Positions 37,901 to 46,464 of a stretch of 64,000 nt of DNA are shown one piece after another. Origin of the DNA: Atriophallophorus winterbourni (taxonomy: Eukaryota; Platyhelminthes; Trematoda; Plagiorchiida; Microphallidae); contig JACCGJ010001632.1 in assembly GCA_013407085.1 (NCBI GenBank), forward strand, positions 21,850-85,849. Reading direction: 5' to 3'. The notes below the pieces were generated by a model. That model made no database searches, had not been told where the DNA came from, and worked only from the letters and a program-made list of their open reading frames with translations. Positions within the stretch are counted from its first letter, which is position 1. Every line of letters begins with the position of its first letter. The position numbers and the translations under genes were made by a program.

Positions 37901-40900
37901 CGAGAGCAGTATTTGCTTTGAGTCATGCAAAGAGCTTATAATTCCAAGTATTTGTGAAAACGCATTGATAAGAATAAATGTGACGTTCTGAAACATAAAT
38001 AGAACCCGAGTGAATCAGGGTGTGTATGGAAGTTAACCAATAAGAGTTATGAATAGTAAAAATGATGAAATAGAAATGTGATATAATACAGAAATGAAAA
38101 TTCTGCTGTTCAAGCGAAAAGATTGCACCGATACATCAAAGTTGCCACAAATTGATAATATTTGTGTTTGCTTTTTCCGACCAAAAATCCTACCACCAAA
38201 AATCACCAAAACATCGTCACGATAGAACTGATAAAAACTGTCACCGTCTGCGTGCTGATCCGGTCGGAAAACTGCAACCGTAAATGAAACCAGTTTGAGT
38301 TTGCGTGACGACGCTTGGGAAAAACCGAGTTCCCCGAGATAATTATTTGCAACCAACAGATTAAATTTGGTTATATCCTCAGCGGGAATCTATTTAATGC
38401 TTTAGTTGAAATTGAATTATTCGTTCAGCATAGTTGAAAAGTGGATTCGGTCAACACGAAACATTCAGAGAGCATGTGTTCGTGATTACTTTTATTGAAT
38501 CATTTAATCGTGATTCAATAGTACAAGCTGAGTTTATGATAGGACTATTTGAAATCTAATATTCATTACGCAAAGTTGGTAATTGCAGGGGATATTAGCA
38601 GCCCAATGGAAAGTTGATGTCGATGTCACGGTGCTATCAGTGAATTGTACAAATGAAATGCCGTGCCACATCATAGAGCAATAAAGCAGATACCATTTTC
38701 AAAGATTTAGATTGAAGATTATGCTAATAAAATATATTTAAAACCAATTTGAGTGTCACATTCATTAAGTAAAAAAGAATTTTCGACAGAAGAATTTACG
38801 CTAGAAACATATGGTTATAGAACAACTGCAATATCCAAAGATTTTTCAGCATTTTCATTGGAAACGTTACATAAAATAAACAGAGTTGCACATTGGTAGA
38901 GATATAATAGTTTACAAACACAATAGTTCGACCTATTATTAATACTAGAATCACAATCATTTGAGTTCTCTCAAACCAGTAAACGAAAAGGTAAAAAAAA
39001 CATGAATAAGCTTGAAATAAACTGAGATTCACATGACGGAAAATAACTAATAGATGTATATAAACTACACAACACCTGACTTGAACTTTTGTAAATGATT
39101 CCTTTTTACCGGCTTTACCTAAGTGAACTTGTACGGCAGTGTTTAAAATCATAACAGCCATCTTTAAATTTCGCTATTTTGCATCCCAATTCTGTACTGA
39201 CCAGAGATGCTTTCACTGGTCGTACATTGTTGACATTTGCAAATAGTTTTCGATCAATGAGTAACTGATTGCGATCAGGTTGATGAATAGTTTGTCATTC
39301 GTATGACAAACCATGTTTGATTTGCGCTACGATATGCGAAAAATGAACTCCACTATCCATCTCACAGCCATGTAGCATCAGTATGAACACAATTATGTTC
39401 GATTTTTGCAATTACATACATTACCAATATCTGCTACAATAAATTTCTGGCTGAGGTAGAAGGTTTTGATTGTATTATTACAGAGAAGTACGTTCAAAAT
39501 GCGTAAAATCAGAGTTCATTGAATGTAGTTAAAAGTACGTCCGTTCAAATACAAAACAACGAAATATGACTGAATTCTTGAAACTAGCAACTGAGGAACT
39601 AGAATTAATGAGAAGAAACTAGAAGGTGTGGGAACGGCAAACTAGTGGATCGCGCAAACCTGAAGGAGTGCTAGACAAAACCGTATTTAATTTTTTAACA
39701 GCATTGACTTTATTCCAAAAAGGACAATGGCTAACAAAAAGTTATCATTACTAAAAAGGATCTAGTTTAAAGCATTTTCACCACTCATGCTCCACACCAG
39801 TCGCAAATCTTAGCTGGTAACCATCAAACGCACCAAACCAACGGAGATAATAAAAGTCTGTTGAATACAGTGCATATTCATACGAAAAGAGCATGCTAAA
39901 TTTTTCTTCAAACTAGACGCCATAATTAAAATGAAGCCATCAAACTGATTGAACACTACAATAGTAGTGTAGTAGTAGTAGTACACCAGTGTACAGAAAT
40001 ATGCACAGGCTATTATCCAGCATCGTGAACAGCTAATCGTGTTATGTTGCATTCATGTTGTGCATGACGTGTGACCAACTTCAGTGGTGCATTATGTAGA
40101 ATTTTCCTTTTATTTTCATTCAAGAATATGAAATGCAACCTGTGACAAACATTTATCAAATTAAGTAAACAAGCCCTGGCACTAGTTCCAATGAAAACCA
40201 CGAGCAAGAAACTACATTCGTTTTGTTGCTCATACAGCCAATAACAAAATCCTTAGTTGTAGCTTACTTGTGAGATAAGTCACAAGTTTACGTCAGAACA
40301 AAATTTTGTGCGTCAGAACATAACGTGCTAGATTTACCAGTTTAAGAGGTGCTCCGATAACCTACACAAACAAAACACCGCCGTTTTCTTGCTGTTTGCC
40401 ATCATCAGATGGAGTTGGTGATGGAAATGAATTTGTATGAGGATTTAGTATTAAACAATGTTATGAATGAAAGACTTTGTTGCTCAGCCAACATTGGCAT
40501 AATGGATTTGAGACAACCGATGAAATCAATTAAATTGGTAAGTTTTATTAATGTTTATATTCTCTACACACCACAACTGGTTTCCAATATTTCGAGGCTA
40601 ACTCGAGCTATTGTTACTGCGCCTCTTGTTGATGGCAAACAGCCAGAAACTGTTTTTGGTGTAAGCGCAGGGGATATAACCACGCCTAAAACAAGTCTAT
40701 TTCGTCGATTTGATCAGTTAACTTAGATCCGCATTGTGGATTGTTCATTAAAATGTGGGGTATGTCAATCTGATTGGTAGTAGTTTACAATTATAACACT
40801 CTTTACTACTGTTTCAGATTCAAGCTTCCTTTAAACTATTCGAACTGATTTCACCTGATGACGAACAGCTAGAAAATAGTTGTATTGTGTATGCGAAGGT

Positions 40901-43900
40901 GGTGTGAACACGACTAAAATTGATCATTTACATAGATTAGATCGGTTTACATATTGTTGTTGTTAGGCTCCTTTGAACGATGTCAACCATGGATATACAT
41001 TACAAGTGCATGATAGTTTTATGCCCCACAGCGTTTCCAATGACTGAATAATCCGAAGAACAATCGCTCCCGTAGCCCTCGCATCGATAGGCAGTACTCG
41101 ATCAATCGACGTCAGCTGCATGCTAACGGCGTGCTTTATAAACAACCGTCGAGGGTAGTATCTACTCATCCTCATCTTATAGACGACGCTTTACACAGTG
41201 CCCTTAAAGTGAACAGTCAACAGCAAGTACTTCCCAACTCGTAGTGATAATATCAATAGCTATTATATATCTTTTGTATGCTTCATTATACCGCATTTGC
41301 GGTCTGTCTATTTTTCATTCAGTACACACGACCCAGCCATCGTAGGTTGCGCTGACATAGTGTGGTAAACATGCTTTGTGAACCAGTTTTAAAAAGCATT
41401 CCAGCACTCGCTACTTTCTCCATCCATGATATGTTCAAGATACGGCGGATACTCCTTAAATATGAAGCATTCAGTTTCCGTTCATATCTTGCATAGATGG
41501 TCTAGGACTCCCTGCCGAAAAGTGAATCATTTAGTATGCACGCGCTGCATAACCTCATGTTTGTATTAGCAGTCAATTAGCGGGTGAAATGATGTACTGG
41601 TTCAAGCTGACAGTTTCCAAAAGTGATGATGCGATGCAACATAATCCGTTGACCAAGGACTTTGGTCTTGCTCGTGCTATTTATTAGCCTAGTCTTTGCA
41701 AACAGTTCGCTAGCGCCTAGAGTTAATTAAAGGTTTTTAATAGTCTAAAAAGCAACATGCTTAACAACAACCATAGGATGGTAAAAATGGAAAAGTAAGT
41801 GTATAAACAAGATAAGGAATTAGATTGAGCAGTGTATAAGTGTTCGGGAAACGAATAATTCAATAAAAATTCGTCTAATTTCGTTTTACAGTCATGCAAG
41901 CTCGCGGACTGAGCGAGGGTAGAAGGTAAACTGTTCCAAGTAAAACAGACACGGACAGAATAAAAATACCGTCTACAGTTCCAGTGGGAATGGGGTACAT
42001 CCAGCACATGTTCATGTGTCCGATAATTTATCGTATCCATTCGCGTGTACTTGTGAGCAAGCAATAATGATTGCATAATCAACTAACAGCCGGTAACGGA
42101 TTAGCACATACCATACGCTAGTGTGATCTCAACCTGTATAGGTGGAGAAGCTTGCTGTCACTCCACGTGGGTAGGTAAATAAATTCTGTTCTCGTTTTAA
42201 AAGGCTGATTCAGCAGCAGCGCAAAGAAAATGCTAAGCAGCCTGGGAGCGAGCGCAGATTCTCATTTGACGCCTCGGAGAATATTAAAGACTTCTGAACA
42301 GCAACAGTTAAGCTGGACTTAGCCTTTCATACTAGAGTACAAAGAAATAATGAGCTTGAGCAGAGTTGGATGGAAGCCTGTATGATCAATTATTTGAAAA
42401 GACCCTCTCTGCTCACGTATTCGAACGTCGTCGTTAAATCAATCAAAACAGCGTTTAATGGAATACAGTGTTGCCAAAAATATTCTTGTAGTTGTCTCAA
42501 AGAGAAGATTGTATCAACGGTTGACCTTCCCTAGCGGAAGCCACACTGAGACCGAGAGCAAACCCTATCAGCTAATTTATGTAGCATCAACCGCAAAACA
42601 CTGGTAAACATTTCGCCTACAACATTCAGAAGAGATATTCATCGGTAATTGGTGCAGTCGCATCTATAACCCTTATTCTTTAATAGCGTGAGGATTTTGA
42701 TGTGGCACATCTCTAGTGGGACACACTGGCGTTAAAGAAGCAAACGATAAAGTGCCTGTAAATAAACCAGTACTACTATATATGACGAACTCAAGTGGAG
42801 TTTCGTCGTAACCAGGGGCATTTAATTTCGTTAAACGTTCGATTGACATATAGATCTCAAGAAGTGTAAGTGGAGTATCTAGATGTTTACTGGTTTGTAA
42901 ACGCTAAACATCTTCAAGTGCATGCTGTAAAACCGTGTAGTCCATAGAGTAGAGAGAGAACAGGTGTTCTACCCATTTTCCATCTGCTGAGGTTTGTCAA
43001 CAATCGGGTTAACATATATTGATTTAATGGGAGCTCTTTCAAGTTTATTTGGATAAATGGCTCCCATGATTTCATCCCATTATACATACCGCGAAACTTC
43101 AATCTAATATTCATTTGGAATTTGCCTAGCAGACTGCTGAACCTTATATTAAGTTGCTCTAAGAAGTTGCGAGTTTTCATCAGTTGACATTCGATTGAAC
43201 TTCAAGAAAGCTAACGACTGCACTTTCAAGACAGTTGTCATCACAGAAGCATTAGCTTCGAACCAGTAACTCGTTCCACCTTACTTCGAACCTTATATCC
43301 AGAGAGCAACATCACATATGCAGTTTTTGAGCAATTCCCAGCTTTCAGACGCAGAATCCAGTGGAGTTGTTTCATTGATCTTGGTTGCTATAGCATATGT
43401 AAATCACGGAGCACGTTTTTGTTCGCACATACTACGGACATAGGCCCTCATCTTAGCAGCCGATTTGGTGCGTTGAAATTTAGTCCGGTAGAACTTCAGC
43501 TTTGCGTAAACTAGTGAATGGTCGGTCTCGACGCCTGCGCTTTGATATGTTCTGATGAGGAATACGGTTTCATAACAGCTCGCTTAACGAAGATAAGATG
43601 AAGCTGATGCCAATGCTTTGACTGAAGGTGTTTACAAGAGATATTATGTTTTAGTTTTGTTTAAAAGAGTGTTACTGACAGAAAGACTGAACTGGGTGCA
43701 CGCTTTTGAAAGGAGAGGTGCATATTTTGGTTCTGCCTACACCGAACTTCTCTAGATAGTTTGGCCAAAACTCATGATCTACACGAACTTTGGCATTGAA
43801 ATCACCCAATACCACTAAACAGTTTTTCACTGGCAAGTTTTTAGGTGGGCTGCGAGAATATGATTAAACGAGTATTTTTCAGCAGGTGTCGCAACCAGCG

Positions 43901-44366
43901 TAAACGTATCAGTGCTGTAATTCAGATTTAGATTCCTAATTCGTTCGCTTCCGCTGCATTGTTTAAAAAGTCGTCTTTGAGCAGGAAAGTAGCAAATACA
44001 TCTCTTGGCTGCAAACCGAGATCACACCGCAGGCGTGCAACTGATGCCCATAGACCGAGTACTGCCTAATATTGCGAGCGATAGATTGTTCCAACGTTTC
44101 TTGCAAAGTCGCCACGTCGACCTACATCCTTTTCAGCTCATTGTTAATAACAGCTGATTTTCTTACTTCTATGATGTTCGAAGTGTAGGCACAAAATACA
44201 GGAGACGTAGATCAGAGGCTTCTGATTACCAGTTGCAAAGCTGATCTGGGTGTGTCAGTAGTTCGTTTCGCTAGTGCTAAAAAAATAAAGTTTGCTCTTC
44301 GTTTGGTTAATAAACTTCATACACCCCATGATAAATCAGGCCTGGGAAAAACGGCACCATATATGA

Positions 44367-44397
<31 letters not shown>

Positions 44398-46189
44398 TCA
44401 AAGAATTTTCAATCTACTACGACTTTCGGTTACGCCTCATAAGTGATAAAAAAAGTGCGAAACGGTCATTCTAAAGTTATAATATGTGAGAATTTTGGTA
44501 GCCCACAGTTCCACAAACTAAATATGTTAATAAGTTATAAAAGCGCTACACATCAACTCTGTGCACTAAGTAGAACATCTTTTTGGCCGCACTCTATTGA
44601 TACACGGCACAAGGTTCGATTTTCAAGTAGAGAATGAGCAGGTGCTGTCAATGGCAGATGAAAAAGACTACATGGACAGCGGGCATACGACACAAATCAA
44701 CCGAGTACTGCTCTTCGCTGCAAAAATTAAGAGCTTTTAATTCTGGAATCAAAATTTAAGTTCATGTCATAAGCTGTCGTGCGCGCACTAATCTTTGTAG
44801 TGGTTTATATTCATATTGGGCATCGACTGATCGTGGCTAATGACAAAATCAACTGATTATTACGTCTAACTGACGCAACCATAAATAAATTATGGACTCC
44901 AAATAATCTTCATTTCTGTACCACAAAACACTCAGTTAAAGGAAATATATTTGCTGTTTATCTAACAATTTATTAGTGATTGTAACATCTTATAGCATGA
45001 ATCTTGTTGCTTTTGAGTGAGCTGTTTATAAAACTTCGAAAACCTAGTTAGATATCACATAGGAATAAAACATATTGATTGAGAAAGGCAAACACTTTAT
45101 ACTCCTTTTAATAAAAATATATCCTGATTTAGACTTGTGGCGTGCATACGATAATGAATGAAATATAAATTTGATTACTTCCGAAGATGTATTAATTGCA
45201 TTAATGATGAAAAATTTACCTCTGCTCCACCTAAACATGAGAGTTCATCTGCATGAAAATTGATGTTCAACCCAATATCTCTTCCAACGGAGAGTATACT
45301 TTCACTCTGTTCGAGGTTAAATACACCTATTTTAAATTTAGTATAATCATTAAAATTGACTCACCGCTCTCACAAAAAACATCAATATTATCTACTGATA
45401 ATACCTCTCGCAATTGATTCAACTTGGGAAGTTGAACATCTATAATATGTGTCGTAAATTCTTCAACATCCATTTCTCTAGAATAAATTTTGCATGAGCG
45501 TTATTTACCGTGGAACAGAATGAGCTGAAAGAAAAGTAATGGATATGCCTATTGGCAGCTCCTTTTTTGCTCGATTTAAGATCCTTATTAGCTTTTCTTC
45601 AGTTTCCCAATCAAGCCCATAACCCGTTTTGCATTCCGCCGTGGTTGTGCCCTTCCGCAGCATCCTCTAAGTTGGAATAATCGAATATAAATAGTAATTA
45701 CCTTCAATCTGTGATATAATGAATAATAAAGTGAGGCTTCTGAAGCATCCCTCGTTTTTTCTACAGTAAAATGTATTCCACCTCCTGCTTCATGTATTTC
45801 CATGTATGAAGCGCCGCTCAACTTAGTAGAAGATAAGTATAATAATTATTGTACCTTGAGAACAAATTCATGCACCCGATCACCGGCCCATACAGGATGT
45901 GTATGAGCATCTACAAAACCTGGTATAATACATCCACTGCAACAATCAACAATCTTATCGAATGGACCTCTGGTCCTGATCATCAAAACTTCTTCGCCAA
46001 AATCGGTGATGAGATTACTGAAATAAATTTAAAAATACATCGTATTTACTCCGTGACAACAATTGCTAACAAGGAACCTGATCCACATTTCGTGATTTCG
46101 ATGCAGTCACCTTGTTCGAACTTAAGTTTAGTCGAATCAGGTTTTAAAATATTAACAATAGTTTTCACATTTTTGTATAAGGTGCGCAT
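28811..46189 (-). CDS. AMDHD1: Imidazolonepropionase (nine exons, complete)
   Basis: Joined coding exons (minus strand): 46,189-46,050; 46,017-45,855; 45,821-45,702; 45,666-45,509; 45,477-45,365; 45,326-45,220; 36,691-36,473; 33,453-33,293; 28,919-28,811. They give 1,290 nt, 429 residues plus stop, close to the 426 of the human protein. Every intron starts GT and ends AG, and all phases agree. The enzyme hydrolyses 4-imidazolone-5-propanoate to formiminoglutamate in histidine catabolism, in the cytosol. Amidohydrolase ligands are present: VDAHTHPVW (HxH), NFHADEL (His), ASHLEE (His) and LGTDFNPN (Asp). Family blocks ECKTGYGLDWETE, NIDVFCESG and EALAAATINAAYSLG are also clear. The start is the first ATG after an in-frame TAA. 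Introns 1-5 are 31-38 nt; introns 6-8 are about 8.5, 3.0 and 4.4 kb and full of mobile elements. The symbol follows the animal gene name. Confidence 0.95.
29310..29395 (+). ncRNA. Hammerhead-ribozyme-like motif, family 1 copy A
   Basis: CTGATGA (29,327-29,333) is followed by stem II arms GTG (29,334-29,336) and CAC (29,344-29,346), then GAAA (29,347-29,350) and CCGGTC (29,351-29,356). These are the invariant hammerhead core blocks in order, with a minimal self-complementary CCGG helix III and GTC at the cleavage position. Penelope-like elements and retrozymes carry such short helix III ribozymes. Helix I pairing is poor here, so activity is uncertain. Confidence 0.5.
29400..32540. other. AMDHD1 intron 8 sequence, mostly unassigned
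   Basis: Apart from the retrozyme-like copy at 31,785-31,885 I see only short ORFs with no family signature. Confidence 0.4.
31785..31885 (-). repeat. Retrozyme-like family 1, copy B (core deleted)
   Basis: Minus strand: CCTGATGAGCACAACAC then CCGGTCGTGGGGTGTGTGATG. It aligns with copy A (29,327) through flanking GTGATGA and AATG...GCAAATGA, but the GAAA box is lost by a small deletion, so it cannot form the core. Confidence 0.5.
32555..33040 (+). pseudogene. RTE-like LINE, 3' end (C-terminal protein part and tail)
   Basis: The plus-strand frame reads RQRRLRWLDHVCKIENGGIS (about 32,580) then FGRPHLWYKDVCKRDMKALG, SREELALGRSHWRHCVKRRL, RRSRRRRATDADRPSTVHRC and RDCHLRIGLFSHSKCCKA. This is the usual C-terminus of one RTE-type clade (RLRWLGHV, GRPxLRYKDVCKRDLKAL, then a C-x3-RIGLxSHxxxC zinc-like end). 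A stop and a frameshift fall near 32,665. The tail ends GATCGATATCGATCGAAGG. It is 5'-truncated and lies inside AMDHD1 intron 8. Confidence 0.8.
33293..33453 (-). CDS. AMDHD1: AMDHD1 exon 8
   Basis: Acceptor TTTGTCAG, then PTVMFLGCTIMGLTPDEALA, ATINAAYSLGMSSKIGAITP and GRQADFIVLNCD. ALAAATINAAYSLG and PGRQADFIVL are conserved near the C-terminus of the family. Donor GTCAGT; next intron about 4.4 kb. Confidence 0.95.
33840..34130 (-). pseudogene. CR1-like LINE, C-terminal fragment
   Basis: Minus-strand frame: RAHRRVRLDIILTYKILNSK, then ALCTPQSYRNCRQIFFSVRV and CFLYELPT. It aligns with the CR1 C-terminus at 57,620-57,830 (RRRLRGDLILVYNILNTK; PHSRLKCRRHFFAVRVCFTW). 5'-truncated copy in AMDHD1 intron 7. 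Confidence 0.7.
34140..35080. other. AMDHD1 intron 7 sequence, no recognisable feature
   Basis: Only short ORFs, none with a motif I can place. Confidence 0.4.
35095..35355 (+). repeat. Retrozyme-like tandem repeat, family 2 (copy D core)
   Basis: The block TGTAAGTG-x-GGGGAATGTGAGC occurs at about 35,106 and 35,320, so two units stand in tandem about 215 bases apart (the second unit is partial). The first unit carries the GCGCCTCGAGC palindrome and the 7-bp hairpin GGTTCGT/ACGAACC. Just before the second unit, CTGATGA (35,284-35,290), a GG...CC stem, GAAA (35,304-35,307) and CCGGTGG form a hammerhead-like core. Confidence 0.6.
35981..36007. repeat. Perfect 9-bp inverted repeat
   Basis: GCATGCCGC and GCGGCATGC flank a 9-base loop. 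A GC-rich hairpin in AT-rich intron sequence, with no U-tract after it and no role I can name. Confidence 0.6.
36473..36691 (-). CDS. AMDHD1: AMDHD1 exon 7 (His and Asp of active site)
   Basis: Seventy-three codons in phase 0: LAGKLKAHAASHLEEASPAG through AAVLLPTTALLLRLRPPPAR to VALGTDFNPNAYCLSM. SHLEE and GTDFNPN supply the last ligands. The exon is strikingly GC-rich (Ala, Pro, Leu with G/C third positions) against AT-rich exons 1-6 and introns. Confidence 0.95.
37700..37990 (-). pseudogene. RTE-like LINE, C-terminal fragment
   Basis: Minus strand: LLSAPELRSRRQRLNLTHRP then STVSAVGVIVRPE, aligned with RRSRRRRATDADRPSTVHRC at 32,850. The tail continues through ATCCATGGTCGACATC to GAAGGAG. 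It is 5'-truncated and lies in AMDHD1 intron 6. Confidence 0.65.
38000..40380. other. AMDHD1 intron 6 sequence, mostly unassigned
   Basis: ORFs up to 121 codons (38,796-39,161, minus) show no recognisable motif. A short (TAG)n run lies at 39,964-39,983. Confidence 0.4.
40381..40410 (-). ncRNA. Hammerhead-like core, family 2 copy E
   Basis: Minus strand: CTGATGA (40,402-40,408), arm TGGC, loop AAACA, arm GCAA, GAAA (40,385-40,388), then ACGGCGGTG. One stem position is mismatched compared with copy F. It is inverted relative to copies F and G nearby. Confidence 0.45.
40600..40925 (+). repeat. Retrozyme-like tandem repeat, family 2 (copies F and G)
   Basis: Copy F (about 40,626-40,655) has a decayed first box (TTGTTGA) but a perfect stem II, TGGC (40,633-40,636) with GCCA (40,642-40,645) around AAACA, then GAAA. 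Copy G starts with an intact CTGATGA at 40,855-40,861 and has GAAA at 40,872-40,875. The cores are about 229 bases apart. Sequence after each core also aligns (GTGTAAGCGCAGGG with GTGTATGCGAAGG; ACGCCTAAAA with ACGACTAAAA), so this is a tandem dimer. Confidence 0.55.
40945..41175 (-). pseudogene. RTE-like LINE, C-terminal fragment
   Basis: Minus strand: RRLFIKHAVSMQLTSIDRVL aligns with the RR(K)RATDADRPST region at 32,860. TGTATATCCATGGTTGACATC matches the RTE tail. Short, 5'-truncated and frameshifted. Confidence 0.6.
41720..42085 (-). pseudogene. CR1-like LINE, C-terminal fragment (second subfamily)
   Basis: Minus strand: TINYRTHEHVLDVPHSHWNC, RRYFYSVRVCFTWNSLPSTL, SASLHDCKTKLDEFLLNY and a 3' part reading PSYGCC-type sequence before ATTAAAAACCTT. 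The copy at 58,185-58,766 has the same C-terminus and tail, so both belong to one subfamily, distinct from the 53-58 kb element. Confidence 0.75.
42150..43870 (-). pseudogene. RTE-like LINE, endonuclease and reverse-transcriptase remnant
   Basis: Minus strand from 43,870: CLVVLGDFNAKVRVDHEFWP and NYLEKFGVGRTKICTS (endonuclease end), LTNLSRWKMGRTPVLSLLYG (linker, 42,960), LNAPGYDETPLEFV (about 42,810), then LADRVCSRSQCGFR and GRSTVDTIFSLRQLQEYFWQ (about 42,530) and an RT catalytic block LIDLTTTFEYVSREGLFK (about 42,420). Stops and frameshifts are frequent. Together with the 3' fragments at 32.6, 37.8, 41.0 and 44.0 kb it belongs to one RTE-type family. Confidence 0.75.
43930..44110 (+). pseudogene. 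RTE-like LINE, C-terminal fragment
   Basis: Plus strand: CATTGTTTAAAAAGTCGTC through ACACCGCAGGCGTGCAACTG and GACCGAGTACTGCC, aligned base by base with 32,790-32,910. It is inverted against the 42.2-43.9 kb remnant, so it is a separate insertion. Confidence 0.65.
44366..44391. repeat. (TA)n microsatellite
   Basis: Alternating TA run of about 26 bases in AMDHD1 intron 6. Confidence 0.9.
45220..45326 (-). CDS. AMDHD1: AMDHD1 exon 6 (metal-site His)
   Basis: Encodes VFNLEQSESILSVGRDIGLN then INFHADELSCLGGAE. NFHADE carries the third ligand histidine. Its donor GTAAAT opens the 8.5-kb intron that holds the RTE, CR1 and retrozyme-like repeats at 37-44 kb. Confidence 0.95.
45365..45477 (-). CDS. 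AMDHD1: AMDHD1 exon 5
   Basis: Encodes EMDVEEFTTHIIDVQLPKLN and VDNIDVFCES, with split codons at both ends. NIDVFCE is a family signature. Donor GTGAGT; next intron 38 nt. Confidence 0.95.
45509..45666 (-). CDS. AMDHD1: AMDHD1 exon 4
   Basis: Encodes RMLRKGTTTAECKTGYGLDW, ETEEKLIRILNRAKKELPIG and ISITFLSAHSVP. The ECKTGYGLD substrate-site block is conserved (ECKSGYGLD in most relatives). Donor GTAAAT; next intron 31 nt. Confidence 0.95.
45702..45821 (-). CDS. AMDHD1: AMDHD1 exon 3
   Basis: Forty codons in phase 0 on both sides: LSGASYMEIHEAGGGIHFTV then EKTRDASEASLYYSLYHRLK. The EAGGGIHFTV block is nearly invariant in imidazolonepropionases. Flanking introns are 33 and 35 nt. Confidence 0.95.
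45855..46017 (-). CDS. AMDHD1: AMDHD1 exon 2 (HxH metal site)
   Basis: Acceptor TTTCAG, donor GTACAA. Encodes NLITDFGEEVLM through CIIPGFVDAHTHPVWAGDRV and HEFVLK. VDAHTHPVW holds two metal-ligand histidines. The plus-strand ORF over this stretch is an antisense shadow. Confidence 0.95.
46050..46189 (-). CDS. AMDHD1: AMDHD1 exon 1 (start codon)
   Basis: Encodes MRTLYKNVKTIVN through LLAIVV and two bases of the next Asp codon. An in-frame TAA precedes the ATG. Donor GTAAAT follows, and the intron is only 32 nt. This N-terminal part is the least conserved in the family, so its assignment rests on the frame joining exon 2. Confidence 0.85.
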
Positions 46190-46464
46190 GATCACAGAGA
46201 AAATAATAAATTCCCGCCTTTAGTAAAAAGACCTTCTGACAATATTCCATGCGGAATGCTCAATGTATGAAATGAAAATTTCCACACTAGTACTGCACTT
46301 CGGTACCACCTCTAATTTTCTCTGGGAATACGAAGAGTTAAAAAATCATGAGATGAATAAATTCGCCAAATGTTTCACATCCAGCTAATAATGGGAAGAA
46401 ATGTTTTGTACACAAGCTGAAATAATTTTTTCATGGATCACAGCAATAACTTTACCAGAAAGCG
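46190..46464 (-). promoter_or_regulatory. Short 5' flank of AMDHD1 abutting a gypsy LTR
   Basis: Only 275 bases separate the AMDHD1 start codon from the 5' end of the LTR. No clear TATA box or splice-leader acceptor was identified. If the promoter lies here, most of the ancestral upstream region has been displaced by the retrotransposon. Confidence 0.35.

Noticed and set aside
45849..46223. Plus-strand ORF of 124 codons
   Set aside because: It is antisense to AMDHD1 exons 1 and 2 and has no motif of its own.
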